This document shows, piece by piece, positions 1-9,644 of a DNA stretch of 32,591 nucleotides. The stretch covers positions 1-32,591 of the forward strand of contig NZ_SDZL01000033.1 in assembly GCF_004210735.1 (NCBI RefSeq). The letters run 5' to 3'. The stretch is from Brevundimonas sp. Its GTDB lineage: Bacteria > Pseudomonadota > Alphaproteobacteria > Caulobacterales > Caulobacteraceae. The notes beneath the pieces were generated by a model. The model ran no database searches. It saw nothing but the letters and a program-made list of their open reading frames with translations, and was not told where the DNA came from. The position numbers and the translations under genes are program-made. The stretch's first letter is position 1; every line of letters starts with the position of its first letter.

Positions 1-2375
1 TCGGGCCAGGGGTGGCGGGGGTAGCGGCCACGCATGTCGGCGCGGACAGCGGCCCATGATCCGGTCCAGAAGCCGGGCAGATCCCTGGTCACCTGAACCG
101 GGCGCCGCGCGGGCGACAGCAGCGACAGAGTCAGCGGGATGCGCCGGTCGCCGCCGATCATGGGATGGACCTTCACCCCGAACAGTTCCTGCACGCGGAC
201 ATCGACGCGCGGCCCGCCCTCCGCAGCATAGTCGATAGCGACGCTGCCCAGCGGCGTGGTCAGTCGGATCGGCGCCAGATCATCCAGCGCCCGCTGGCGG
301 TCCCATGGGATCAGTGTCCGCAGACCCTGCTCCAGCGCGCCGTCCGAGATCGCCTCCAGCCCCTGAACGCCGTCCAGCAGCGGCCACAGCCAGGTCTCGC
401 GCTCAGTCAGCAGTCCCGCGTCCGACACATCAGGCCAGGCCGGATCCATCCCGTGCAACCAGGCCAGCCGCGCGCGCAGCGCCGAGGCGCGCTCGCCCCA
501 GCGCAGGCCCGCCAGACCATCGGTGTCGACCTCGGCCTTCAACGCTGCGGTGATGGCGGCGCGGTCGGGGGCGCCGGCCAGGCGTTCGTCCACCACGATG
601 GCGCCGATGCGCCGAACCTTGCGGATCATCAGCTTGCCCGACGGTTCGCGGCTGAGGCGGTCCCGGGTTTCGATCCGGCCTTCCAACACGGCCGGGTCCA
701 GCGCAGCAGCCAGGCGGACGCGGTCGCGCGCGTCGCCGCCGCCCAGTTCGGCCACCGCCAACCACGGCTCGCGCGCCAGATGTTCGGCCGGATCGACAAA
801 GGCGCCGCGACCGGACGCCAGCAACAGTTCGCCCGGCTTGCCCCGCGCCCGCGCGATCCGCTCGGGGAAGGCCTCGGCCAACAGCTCGCCGGGATCGACC
901 TGATCGCCCTGCCCGCCACCCGCCGCCCGGGCCCATCGGTCGGCCAGCCGCATGGCGTCGCGGGCGCGGGGCGTCCGGTCGCGTTCGAACCCCTTCAGCC
1001 GGTCGTGCAGACCAACGGCGTTCCCGCCCAGCCCCGGCTCGCTCAGGATCGCCGCGATCCGCGCGCCCATCAGGGCGTCCCCCCGGTCCGATGCCACGGC
1101 GGTCAGATGCGCCAGTCTGGGCGACAGGGGAATTCGGGTCAGCCGCCGCCCATGGTCTGTCAGCACCCCGCCCGCATCCAATGCGCCCAGCCGCGCCAGC
1201 ACGTTGCGCGCCTCGGCGAAGGCGCCCGCCGGCGGCGGATCCAGCAGGGCCAGCCCTTCAACCGATTTCGTCCCCCATCGGGCCAGGTCCAGCGCGAAGC
1301 CGGTCAGGTCCGCCTCCTGCATCTCGGGCCGCTGATGCGAGACCAGACCGCGTGTCTGCTCCTCGTCCCACAGGCGATAGCAGACGCCCGGCGCGACACG
1401 TCCTGCCCGTCCCCGCCGTTGTTCGGCCGAGGAGCGACTGACCTTGACCGTCGCCAGCCGCGTCAGACCGCTGGACGGCTCGAACCGGGGCACGCGCGAC
1501 AGGCCGCTGTCGATCACGACCCGCACTCCTTCGATGGTCAGGCTGGTCTCGGCGACCGAAGTGGCCAGCACCACCTTGCGGCGACCGGGCGCGGCCGGTT
1601 CGATCGCGCGGTCCTGCTCAACCTTGTCCAGCGCGCCATACAGCGGCGTCAGGTCGACCGCCGGGTCACGCAGCCGGTCCTTCAACCGCTGGACCGTGCG
1701 GTGGATCTCGCCCTGCCCCGGCAGGAAGACCAGGATCGATCCATCCTGATCCGCCAGCGCCGTCATGACGGCCCGGGCGACGGCGTCCTCCAGCCGTTCG
1801 ACCGGGTTGCGGCCCAGATACAGGGTCTGGACCGGGAACATCCGCCCCTCGGCCTCGATCACCGGCGCGCCGTCCAGCAACCGGGACACGCCCGCGATAT
1901 CCAGCGTCGCCGACATGACCAGCAGGCGCAGATCGTCGCGCAGCACCGACTGGCTTTCACGCGCCAGGGCCAGGCCCAGGTCGGCGTCCAGGCTGCGTTC
2001 GTGGAATTCGTCGAACAGCACCGCGCCGACGCCGTCCAGCGCCGGATCGTCCAGAATCATTCGCGTGAAGACGCCTTCGGTGATGACCTCAATGCGCGTG
2101 GCCGGACCGATGCGGCTTTGTAATCGCGTGCGATAGCCGACGGTTTCACCCGCCTTCTGGCCCAGGGTGGCCGCCATGCGGTCGGCGGCGGCGCGCGCGG
2201 CAAGGCGTCGCGGTTCCAGCACCAGCACCTTGCCGTCGCCAAGCCAGGGCTGGTCCAGCAGGGCCAGCGGGACCACGGTCGTCTTGCCCGCACCGGGCGG
2301 TGCGGCCAGCACGACGGCGCCGTGCTCCGCCATGGCGGACTTCAACGGCTCCAGAACGGCGTGGATCGGCAACAT
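1..2375 (-). CDS. hrpB: ATP-dependent helicase HrpB (3' end cut by window edge)
   Basis: DEAH/RHA-type superfamily 2 helicase of the HrpB family, a presumed RNA helicase of poorly known role. Read from the ATG at 2375: Walker A APPGAGKT (about residues 25-32), EPRRLAAR, a DEFH box at 122-125 followed by ER, SATLD at about 155-159, and the motif VI stretch EQRRGRAGRVAPG. The frame stays open for about 791 codons to base 1 and ends in RYPRHPWP, the signature near the C-terminus of HrpB, so only a few residues should be missing. The family is usually just over 800 residues. The upstream AAGG is a weak ribosome site. It diverges from the permease gene over a 141-base gap. Long open frames on the opposite strand here are GC-rich shadows. 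Confidence 0.95.
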   Translation of the reverse strand, partial: MLPIHAVLEPLKSAMAEHGAVVLAAPPGAGKTTVVPLALLDQPWLGDGKVLVLEPRRLAARAAADRMAATLGQKAGETVGYRTRLQSRIGPATRIEVITEGVFTRMILDDPALDGVGAVLFDEFHERSLDADLGLALARESQSVLRDDLRLLVMSATLDIAGVSRLLDGAPVIEAEGRMFPVQTLYLGRNPVERLEDAVARAVMTALADQDGSILVFLPGQGEIHRTVQRLKDRLRDPAVDLTPLYGALDKVEQDRAIEPAAPGRRKVVLATSVAETSLTIEGVRVVIDSGLSRVPRFEPSSGLTRLATVKVSRSSAEQRRGRAGRVAPGVCYRLWDEEQTRGLVSHQRPEMQEADLTGFALDLARWGTKSVEGLALLDPPPAGAFAEARNVLARLGALDAGGVLTDHGRRLTRIPLSPRLAHLTAVASDRGDALMGARIAAILSEPGLGGNAVGLHDRLKGFERDRTPRARDAMRLADRWARAAGGGQGDQVDPGELLAEAFPERIARARGKPGELLLASGRGAFVDPAEHLAREPWLAVAELGGGDARDRVRLAAALDPAVLEGRIETRDRLSREPSGKLMIRKVRRIGAIVVDERLAGAPDRAAITAALKAEVDTDGLAGLRWGERASALRARLAWLHGMDPAWPDVSDAGLLTERETWLWPLLDGVQGLEAISDGALEQGLRTLIPWDRQRALDDLAPIRLTTPLGSVAIDYAAEGGPRVDVRVQELFGVKVHPMIGGDRRIPLTLSLLSPARRPVQVTRDLPGFWTGSWAAVRADMRGRYPRHPWP

Positions 2376-2445
2376 CGCCCCGGCCTTAGCCCCTTCCGGG
2401 GCATTCACGAAAGCGTCGTTGATGGTTCACCGAACGGAAACCGCG

Positions 2446-2474
2446 TTGCACGTCGCCGCATCCCTCGCTAGCGT
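2446..2474 (+). promoter_or_regulatory. candidate promoter for the permease gene
   Basis: TTGCAC (2446-2451), 17 bases, then TAGCGT (2469-2474). Read as the Caulobacter housekeeping pattern it is TTGCACG, 14 bases, GCTAGCGT. It lies 42 bases before the permease ATG, and a GGAGG at 2501-2505 sits between. A small perfect hairpin (GCCCC-TTCC-GGGGC, 2389-2402) lies further upstream. Called by eye. Confidence 0.35.
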
Positions 2475-2516
2475 CCGCGCCGACCAGACTGCGAACAGTC
2501 GGAGGGGAAACATATA

Positions 2517-4124
2517 ATGTGGCGCGTTAAGTCGCTCGACGCGATCTTGGCTACGGCCGAGAAGAAGTCGCTTCATCGGTCGCTGGGACCGATCCAGCTC
2601 ACCCTGCTTGGTGTCGGGGCCATCATCGGCACCGGCATCTTCGTGCTCACCGCGGCCGCCGCCCAAAAGGCCGGCCCGGGCATGATGTGGAGCTTCGTCA
2701 TCGCCGGCGCCGTCTGCGCCGTGGCGGCCCTGTGCTACTCGGAACTGGCCTCGATGGCCCCGGTTTCGGGCTCGGCCTACACCTATACCTATGCGGTGAT
2801 GGGCGAACTGCTGGCCTGGATGGTCGGCTGGGCGCTGATTCTCGAATATGCGGTGGCGGCCTCGGCCGTGTCCGTGGGCTGGTCCGGCTATGTGCTGGGC
2901 CTGATCGAGAATGCGCTCGGATTCGACTGGCCAGATTTGTTACAGGCCGGGCCGGCCTGGACCATGAACGGCTTCATCCCGACGCCTGACTTCTCGATGG
3001 GCATCGTCAACATCCCGGCCATCGTGGTCGCCCTGTCGGTGACGGCCCTGCTGATGGTCGGCACGACGGAAAGCGCGCGCGTCAACGCCGTGCTGGTGGT
3101 GATCAAGGTCGCCGCCCTGACCGCCTTCGTCGTCCTGACCCTGCCGGTGCTCAAGGCCGACAACTTCACCCCCTTCATGCCGAACGGCCTGTTCGGGTCG
3201 TCGTCGGGAATGGGCATCGTCGGCGCCGCGGCGTCGATCTTCTTCGCCTACGTCGGCTTCGACGCGGTCTCGACCGCCGCCGAAGAGACCAAGAACCCGC
3301 AGCGCAACGTGCCGATCGGCCTGATCGGTTCGCTGGCGATCTGTACGATCTTCTATCTGTTTGTCGCCGCCGGCGCCGTGGGCGCCATCGGGGCCCAGCC
3401 GGTCCTGGGCGCTGACGGTTCGGCCGTTCAACCGGGTTCGGCCGCCTTCATGGCCGCCTGCGCCTTGGCTGAAAACGCCAACCAGCTGGTCTGCTCTAAC
3501 GAAGCCCTGGCGCACGTCCTGCGCGAGATCAACTATCCGGCCGTCGGCAATATGCTGGGCACCGCCGCCATGATCGCCCTGCCCTCGGTCATCCTGATGA
3601 TGATCTTCGGCCAGACGCGCATCTTCTTCGTGATGGCCCGTGACGGGCTGCTGCCCGCCAGCTTCGCCAAGGTCCATCCCAAGTGGAAGACGCCCTATAT
3701 CGTGACCGCCTTCACCGGCGTTGCGGTGGCTATCGCCGGCGCCCTGTTCCCCGTCGGTCAGCTGGCCGACATCTCGAACTCGGGCACGCTGTTCGCCTTC
3801 TTCATGGTGTCGCTGGCGGTGCTGATCCTGCGCGTGAAGGAGCCGAACCGTAAGCGTCCGTTCCGCACCCCGCTGGTGTGGTTGTTCGCGCCGCTGTCGG
3901 CCTTCGGCTGCGCCTTCCTGTTCTGGAACCTGCCGCACGACGCCAAGATGGTGCTGCCGATCTGGGGCGGCATCGGCCTGGTCGTCTATCTGCTGTATGG
4001 CATGCGCAAGAGCCACCTGGGCCGCGGCATCATCGACGTGCCGGAGTTGCACGCCGATGCGCCTCCCGGACCGGTTCCGCCGATGCCCGGCGCGCCGTCG
4101 CCGACCGACCGCAAGGACGACTGA
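2517..4124 (+). CDS. APC-family amino acid permease
   Basis: Inner-membrane amino-acid transporter of the amino acid-polyamine-organocation superfamily, closest in look to the cationic amino acid / YfnA group. It has 535 residues and about 12 hydrophobic segments. The unwound TM1 motif GVGAIIGTGIFVLT is at residues 32-45, and FAYVGFDAVSTAAEETKNP (about 243-261) is the conserved TM6 region and following loop. An enlarged exterior loop at about 292-345 contains two cysteines (C315, C326) that could form a disulfide. The C-terminal tail is Pro-rich and ends in charged residues. The ATG at 2517 follows GGAGGGG with a somewhat long 11-base spacer. It is a single-gene unit closed by a strong terminator at 4147. 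The substrate cannot be told from sequence. Confidence 0.92.
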   Translation: MWRVKSLDAILATAEKKSLHRSLGPIQLTLLGVGAIIGTGIFVLTAAAAQKAGPGMMWSFVIAGAVCAVAALCYSELASMAPVSGSAYTYTYAVMGELLAWMVGWALILEYAVAASAVSVGWSGYVLGLIENALGFDWPDLLQAGPAWTMNGFIPTPDFSMGIVNIPAIVVALSVTALLMVGTTESARVNAVLVVIKVAALTAFVVLTLPVLKADNFTPFMPNGLFGSSSGMGIVGAAASIFFAYVGFDAVSTAAEETKNPQRNVPIGLIGSLAICTIFYLFVAAGAVGAIGAQPVLGADGSAVQPGSAAFMAACALAENANQLVCSNEALAHVLREINYPAVGNMLGTAAMIALPSVILMMIFGQTRIFFVMARDGLLPASFAKVHPKWKTPYIVTAFTGVAVAIAGALFPVGQLADISNSGTLFAFFMVSLAVLILRVKEPNRKRPFRTPLVWLFAPLSAFGCAFLFWNLPHDAKMVLPIWGGIGLVVYLLYGMRKSHLGRGIIDVPELHADAPPGPVPPMPGAPSPTDRKDD

Positions 4125-4146
4125 TCTGCGATCAGGTCTAATGGAG

Positions 4147-4174
4147 AGGCCCGGGAGCGATCCCGGGCCTTTTT
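4147..4174 (+). terminator. Rho-independent terminator after the permease
   Basis: Perfect 10-bp stem AGGCCCGGGA (4147-4156) / TCCCGGGCCT (4161-4170) with a GCGA loop, followed by TTTT. It starts 22 bases after the permease stop. Confidence 0.9.
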
Positions 4175-4186
4175 CATTATGGCGCG

Positions 4187-4215
4187 TTGCCCTTGGGCCA
4201 AGCCTGTCCTAGACG
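4187..4215 (+). promoter_or_regulatory. candidate promoter for tRNA-Leu
   Basis: TTGCCC (4187-4192), 17-base spacer, TAGACG (4210-4215). The expected start point lies about 10 bases before the mature tRNA 5' end. It sits directly after the permease terminator, so the tRNA is probably its own transcription unit. Called by eye. Confidence 0.45.
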
Positions 4216-4231
4216 CTGGTCCAGAACCTAT

Positions 4232-4316
4232 GCGGATGTGGCGGAACTGGTAGACGCACTGGATTTAGGTTCCAGCGCCGTGAGGCGTGGAGGTTCGAGT
4301 CCTCTCATCCGCACCA
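4232..4316 (+). tRNA. tRNA-Leu (anticodon UAG)
   Basis: An 85-nt class II tRNA with encoded CCA. Acceptor arms GCGGATG and CATCCGC pair fully. The anticodon arm is CTGGA-TTTAGGT-TCCAG, giving anticodon UAG (reads CUA and other CUN codons). A variable stem (GCCGTGAGGCGT region) and T arm GGTTCGAGTCC follow. Its 3' end is 6 bases from the stop codon of the opposing nnrD gene. Confidence 0.97.
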
Positions 4317-4322
4317 GGTCGC

Positions 4323-5602
<1,280 letters not shown>

Positions 5603-5614
5603 CGCTTCCACCAT

Positions 5615-5642
5615 CGGCCGTCCCCCGGGGCGGCCGTTTCGT
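5615..5642 (+). terminator. hairpin between glnB and glnA (attenuator or processing site)
   Basis: CGGCCG (5615-5620) and CGGCCG (5631-5636) flank CCCC/GGGG runs, giving a stem of about 9 bp with a tiny loop, followed by TTTCGTT. The U-run is interrupted, so this may be a partial terminator, attenuator or RNA processing site that sets the ratio of PII to glutamine synthetase. Confidence 0.5.
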
Positions 5643-5674
5643 TACCTCCCCATAAGAAACAGGACCACCCAGCC

Positions 5675-7081
5675 ATGAGCGTCAGCAAGATCCTCAAAGA
5701 GATCAAGGACAAGGATGTCCACTACGTCGATCTTCGCTTCACCGACACGCGCGGCCGCCTTCAGCACGTCACCTTCGACATCGATCTGGTCGACGAGGAA
5801 TTCCTGGAAGAAGGCACGATGTTCGACGGCTCGTCGATCGCGGGCTGGAAGGCCATCAACGAGTCCGACATGCTGCTGAAGCCGGACCTGACCACGGCCT
5901 ATATCGATCCGTTCTATCAGCAGACGACGCTGTTCCTGTTCTGCGACGTGCTGAACCCCGACACCAACGAACCCTATAACCGCGACAGCCGCTCGATCGC
6001 CAAGAAGGCGCTGGCCTATGTGCAGTCGTCGGGCGTGGGCGACACCGTCTATTTCGGGCCGGAAGCCGAGTTCTTCATCTTCGACGACGTGCGCTGGTCC
6101 ACCGCGCCGCACGACACGGGCTACAGCTTCGACTCGACCGAACTGCCGGCCAACACCAACGCCGAGTACAGCGAAGGCAACCTGGGCCACCGCCCGGGAC
6201 ATAAGGGCGGCTATTTCCCGGTCAATCCGGTCGACAGCGCCCAGGATCTGCGCGGCGAGATGCTGGGCGTCATGAAGGACCTGGGCCTGCAGCCGGAAAA
6301 GCACCACCACGAGGTCGCCCCGGCGCAGCACGAACTGGGCCTGAAGTTCAGCGACCTGCTGACCATGGCCGATCGCACCCAGTTGTATAAGTACGTGATC
6401 CACAACGTCGCCGCCGCCTACGGCAAGTCGGCGACCTTTATGGCCAAGCCGATGTTCGCGGACAACGGGTCGGGCATGCACGTGCACCAGTCGATCTGGA
6501 AGGACGGCAAGCCGTTGTTCGCGGGCGACAAATACGCCGGCCTGTCCGACATGTGCCTGTGGTACATCGGCGGCATCATCAAGCACGCCAAGGCTATCAA
6601 CGCCTTCGCCAACTCGACCACCAACAGCTACAAGCGCCTGGTGCCGGGCTATGAAGCCCCGGTGAAACTGGCCTACTCGGCCCGCAACCGCTCGGCCTCG
6701 ATCCGCATCCCGCACGTCTCGTCGCCCAAGGCCAAGCGGATCGAAGCCCGCTTCCCCGATCCGATGGGCAATCCCTATCTGACGTTCGTCGCCCTGCTGA
6801 TGGCGGGCCTGGACGGCATCGAGAACCGGATCGATCCGGGCGCGGCCGCCGACAAGAACCTGTACGACCTGCCGCCGCAGGAACGCGGGTCGATCCCGGA
6901 AGTCGCCGGTTCGCTGAAGGAGGCTCTGGACGCCCTGGACGCCGACCGCGCCTTCCTCAAGAAGGGCGGCGTCATGGATGACGATTTCATCGACTCCTAC
7001 ATCGAGCTGAAGATGGAGGAGGTCGCCCGGCTGCAGCTTCACCCGCACCCCGTCGAATTCGACATGTACTACAGCTGCTGA
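5675..7081 (+). CDS. glnA: glutamine synthetase type I (GSI-beta)
   Basis: Makes glutamine from glutamate, ammonia and ATP; a cytoplasmic dodecamer and the main entry of ammonium into metabolism. It has 468 residues, matching the E. coli enzyme. Visible signatures are [18 protein letters not shown] (about 49-66), [10 protein letters not shown] (about 264-273) with metal and ammonia-site residues, [13 protein letters not shown], and [31 protein letters not shown] carries Tyr397, the adenylylation site. The enzyme is therefore of the adenylylated type and should be under GlnE/GlnB control, in keeping with glnB just upstream. The ATG at 5675 gives [16 protein letters not shown] strong terminator follows. 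Confidence 0.98.
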   Translation: MSVSKILKEIKDKDVHYVDLRFTDTRGRLQHVTFDIDLVDEEFLEEGTMFDGSSIAGWKAINESDMLLKPDLTTAYIDPFYQQTTLFLFCDVLNPDTNEPYNRDSRSIAKKALAYVQSSGVGDTVYFGPEAEFFIFDDVRWSTAPHDTGYSFDSTELPANTNAEYSEGNLGHRPGHKGGYFPVNPVDSAQDLRGEMLGVMKDLGLQPEKHHHEVAPAQHELGLKFSDLLTMADRTQLYKYVIHNVAAAYGKSATFMAKPMFADNGSGMHVHQSIWKDGKPLFAGDKYAGLSDMCLWYIGGIIKHAKAINAFANSTTNSYKRLVPGYEAPVKLAYSARNRSASIRIPHVSSPKAKRIEARFPDPMGNPYLTFVALLMAGLDGIENRIDPGAAADKNLYDLPPQERGSIPEVAGSLKEALDALDADRAFLKKGGVMDDDFIDSYIELKMEEVARLQLHPHPVEFDMYYSC

Positions 7082-7104
7082 TCCTCAGGATCAGCTTGAC
7101 GATC

Positions 7105-7137
7105 AAGGCGCCGGGCGAAAACGTCCGGCGCCTTTTT
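7105..7137 (+). terminator. Rho-independent terminator after glnA
   Basis: AAGGCGCCGG (7105-7114) pairs with CCGGCGCCTT (7125-7134) and is extended inward by GCG/CGT with an AAAA loop, followed by a T-run to 7137. The A-rich left flank lets it also work on the minus strand, where the small gene at 7137-7310 ends. Confidence 0.9.
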
Positions 7138-7310
7138 CATGCGCCCTGACGGCGACCTGCGCTCGCGGCGCGACGTGTCAGCAGAGCGATCCATTCGTCA
7201 GCCATCCACAGCAGGGCATGACGGCGAACGCCGTCGTCCTCGACCACGGCTTCGGCGATCAGGTCGCTGATCCTCTGACGATAGTGTTTGTCGGCGGTGA
7301 AACGGGACAT
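7137..7310 (-). CDS. small conserved-looking protein, 57 residues, downstream of tatC
   Basis: I do not recognise a named gene. Reading the minus strand from the ATG at 7310 gives 57 codons plus TGA: MSRFTADKHYRQRISDL, then an acidic/hydrophobic helix, then HALLWMADEWIALL and a basic tail. The pattern of a Tyr, spaced Arg/Glu/Leu, a short turn and MAxEW resembles small two-helix proteins common in Alphaproteobacteria, but that is inference. It has no signal peptide. A weak GAGCGG precedes the ATG. It lies 59 bases after the tatC stop on the same strand, so it may be the last gene of the tat operon. Its stop codon is inside the T-tract of the glnA terminator. Confidence 0.6.
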   Translation of the reverse strand: MSRFTADKHYRQRISDLIAEAVVEDDGVRRHALLWMADEWIALLTRRAASAGRRQGA

Positions 7311-7369
7311 ACCCGCTCACAAGCGCCGGGAACGCGAATTGTTTCAGCCAGGACGCAGATAACGGATCG

Positions 7370-8254
7370 TCAGATCGCCGCGTCAGCGAGCGCATCCGCC
7401 TTCTGGCGGCGCATTTCGATGATGCGCACGCACCAGATCGAAATCTCGTACAGGATCACCAGCGGGATGATCAGCATGATCTGGCTGATGGGATCCGGCG
7501 GCGTCACCACGGCTGCCACGACGGCCACGCCAAGGATGGCGTAGCGGCGGCCCTTGGCCATCACCTCGGACGAGATCAGGCCGGCCATGCCCAACAACGA
7601 CATGACGACCGGCAGCTGGAAACACAGGCCGAAGGCCAGCAGCAAGGCCGTGACTAGGTTCAGATAGTCCGACACCTTGGGCAGCAGCTCGGCCGTGACT
7701 CCGCCGCCAACGATCTGCTGGCTCAGCGAGAACCACATGACGAACGGCAGCATGACAAAATAGACCAGCGCCGCGCCCAGCAGGAACAGCAGCGGCGCCG
7801 CCACCAGGAATGGCAGGAACGCCCCACGTTCATTGCGATACAGGCCCGGCGCGACAAAGCGATATAGCTGCCAGGCCAGAACCGGGAAGGCCACGACGAC
7901 CGCGCCGAACCCGGCCAGCTTCATCTTGGTGAACAGGAACTCCAGCGGCGCGGTGTAGATCAGATCCACCGTCTTGCCGTCGATGTGCGGCAGCGGCTTC
8001 AACCCCGCCGTCCCCAGGATCAGGTCGATCGGCGAGACATGGCTGCCCGGCGCCATCGCGGCATGGAAAGAAGCCGCCGCCGCGAACGGCTTGACCAGGA
8101 ACAGATAGATCTGACTGGAGAACGCGAAGCACAGGATAAAGCCGGCCACGAAGGCGACGACGCAGACCAGCAGACGGTTCCTGAGCTCAACCAGGTGATC
8201 CATCAGTGGGGCGCGTGACGCCTCGATCTCGGCCTCGTCAGGCTCCAGCGTCAT
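7370..8254 (-). CDS. tatC: Sec-independent protein translocase TatC
   Basis: Polytopic inner-membrane receptor for twin-arginine signal peptides and core of the Tat translocon. It has 294 residues with about six membrane spans. Seen are the N-terminal cytoplasmic MDHLVELRNRLL motif (about 18-29), the long periplasmic loop before FTKMKLAGFGAVVVAFPVL, and LYRNERGAFLPF with the conserved Glu used in signal peptide recognition. An insertion of about 30 residues in the first periplasmic loop, around SHVSPIDLILGTAGLKPLP, makes it longer than E. coli TatC (258). The start ATG overlaps the tatB stop by 4 bases (8251-8254), indicating translational coupling. Confidence 0.96.
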   Translation of the reverse strand: MTLEPDEAEIEASRAPLMDHLVELRNRLLVCVVAFVAGFILCFAFSSQIYLFLVKPFAAAASFHAAMAPGSHVSPIDLILGTAGLKPLPHIDGKTVDLIYTAPLEFLFTKMKLAGFGAVVVAFPVLAWQLYRFVAPGLYRNERGAFLPFLVAAPLLFLLGAALVYFVMLPFVMWFSLSQQIVGGGVTAELLPKVSDYLNLVTALLLAFGLCFQLPVVMSLLGMAGLISSEVMAKGRRYAILGVAVVAAVVTPPDPISQIMLIIPLVILYEISIWCVRIIEMRRQKADALADAAI

Positions 8255-8838
8255 GAGGAGGTCTTGCTCCTGGCCCGGGCGCGCGGCGTTTTCGTAGCAG
8301 GCTTGACCGACGCACGGGTCGTCTTGGGCGCGGCGGATTTCGTGGGTTTGCGCGCAGTTTTGGCGGGGGCCTTGGCAGCCGATTTGGTCGCTGGCCTGGC
8401 AGGCTTGGCCTTCGGCGACGCCTTGCGCTGGCGAGGGGTCGGCGTCGGTTCAGGCTGCGGCTCCAGCGGCGCCATCACCGGCTCGGCGTCGGGCCATTCG
8501 GAACGGCCGGTCGCCACTGGCGACGCAGACGCATCCAGCGGGCGGCTCAGGTCATCGTTGATATCTTTGAAGGCCGCGGTCGCCTCGTCGCCCAGGGCAT
8601 AGACCCCCTGCCCCCGGCGCAGCGCGTCCACTTCCTTGCGCAGGTCGTCCAGCTCGGACTGGCGCGCCATTTCATCGAAGCTGGCGCGGAATTCGTTGGC
8701 CATGCCTCGGGCCTTGGCCATGAACTGGCCCACGCGTCGCATGAGGACAGGCAGATCCTTTGGCCCCACCACCAGCAGGGCCACGATCCCGATAACCAAA
8801 ACCTCGAAGCCGCCGATGCCGGGGCCAAGTCCGCCCAT
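8251..8838 (-). CDS. tatB: Sec-independent protein translocase TatB
   Basis: Single-span membrane protein that works with TatC to bind Tat substrates. It has 195 residues: an N-terminal membrane helix FEVLVIGIVALLVVGPKDLP (about 11-30) with the conserved Glu and GPKDLP hinge, then an amphipathic helix VLMRRVGQFMAKARGMANEF. From about residue 115 the protein is low-complexity, first Pro/Glu and then Lys/Ala/Pro/Thr/Arg repeats of histone-H1-like look. GPKDLP identifies it as TatB rather than TatA. It is the middle gene of tatABC, 43 bases after tatA, and overlaps tatC. Confidence 0.94.
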   Translation of the reverse strand: MGGLGPGIGGFEVLVIGIVALLVVGPKDLPVLMRRVGQFMAKARGMANEFRASFDEMARQSELDDLRKEVDALRRGQGVYALGDEATAAFKDINDDLSRPLDASASPVATGRSEWPDAEPVMAPLEPQPEPTPTPRQRKASPKAKPARPATKSAAKAPAKTARKPTKSAAPKTTRASVKPATKTPRARARSKTSS

Positions 8839-8881
8839 TCGTCAGGGTCTTTCCTTAAGCCGCCAACCAACCAAAGCGCGA

Positions 8882-9100
8882 TCAGCGCTTCAGTTCGTCC
8901 TTCTCGGCGTCGGTGCGCGGCAGCGAGCTGACGCCGTCATGCGGGCCGTCGGTCTTGCCGTCGTCCTTGAGGCCTTCGCGGAACGCCTTGATGCCCTTGG
9001 CGGCGTCGCCCATCAGGCCCGACAGCTTGCCGCGGCCGCCGAACAGCAGCAGGCCCAGCACGATGACGATGGCCCAGTGCCAGATGCTCATGGAGCCCAA
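8882..9100 (-). CDS. tatA: Sec-independent protein translocase TatA
   Basis: Pore-forming small subunit of the Tat system. It has 72 residues with a short N-terminal membrane helix ([15 protein letters not shown]), the FGxGKL-type hinge ([13 protein letters not shown]) and an amphipathic helix [12 protein letters not shown], then a polar tail. The start is TTG at 9100: AGGAG (9109-9113) lies 8 bases before it, while the in-frame ATG at 9091 is 17 bases from the same site. The resulting MGSMSIWHW start is the conserved alphaproteobacterial one. It is the first gene of tatABC and diverges from rnhA. Confidence 0.94.
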   Translation of the reverse strand: MGSMSIWHWAIVIVLGLLLFGGRGKLSGLMGDAAKGIKAFREGLKDDGKTDGPHDGVSSLPRTDAEKDELKR

Positions 9101-9203
9101 GACGCAATCTCCTCATTCGGGCCCGATGGCCCATACCCGACTATTCACCGCCATATAGGCGCAGTGATGGCGCCGCGCCAAGCGAACCTGTAGGGACGCG
9201 CGC

Positions 9204-9644
9204 ATGAGTCACGTGATCATCCACACCGACGGCGCCTGCAAGGGCAATCCGGGCCCCGGCGGTTGGGGCGCGGTGCTGCAGGCAGGCGGCGGTCACGAGA
9301 AGGAATTGTGGGGCGGCGAGGCGCACACGACCAACAACCGCATGGAGCTGATGGCCGCCATCATGGCGCTGGAGGCCCTGACCCGTCCCTGCAAGGTCGA
9401 GCTTCACACCGACAGCAAATATGTGATGCAGGGCATCACCGAATGGATCCGGGGCTGGAAGGCGCGCGGCTGGAAGAACGCCGAGGGCAAACCGGTCAAG
9501 AACGACGACCTGTGGAAACGCCTCGACGCCGCCCGCGCCCGCCACGACGTGAAGTGGCGCTGGGTCAAGGGCCACGCCGGCCACGAGCTGAACGAACGCG
9601 CCGATTCTCTGGCGAACCGGGGGGTCGAAGAGCTGCGGCGTTAA
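9204..9644 (+). CDS. rnhA: ribonuclease HI
   Basis: Cleaves the RNA strand of RNA-DNA hybrids such as R-loops and Okazaki primers, in the cytoplasm with Mg2+. It has 146 residues. The four catalytic acids are all present: Asp9 in [13 protein letters not shown], Glu48 in NNRMEL, Asp70 in LHTDSKYV, and Asp134 in NERADSLA. The basic handle [20 protein letters not shown] (81-100) and GHAGHELN with the flexible His loop are intact. AGGGACG precedes the ATG. Its stop TAA (9642-9644) overlaps the stop of the opposing gene at 9641. Confidence 0.97.
   Translation: MSHVIIHTDGACKGNPGPGGWGAVLQAGGGHEKELWGGEAHTTNNRMELMAAIMALEALTRPCKVELHTDSKYVMQGITEWIRGWKARGWKNAEGKPVKNDDLWKRLDAARARHDVKWRWVKGHAGHELNERADSLANRGVEELRR

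Noticed and set aside
165..2123. A 652-codon open frame on the plus strand opposite hrpB
   Set aside because: Gln/Arg/Pro-rich product with no family pattern. The minus strand codes for intact HrpB motifs. It is a GC-rich antisense shadow.
2940..4052. Long minus-strand open frame under the permease gene
   Set aside because: Asp/His/Gln/Arg-rich low-complexity product. The plus strand encodes a clear membrane transporter with start, ribosome site and terminator.
5642..7048. A 468-codon minus-strand open frame under glnA
   Set aside because: It mirrors glnA codon bias. Glutamine synthetase motifs on the plus strand are complete.
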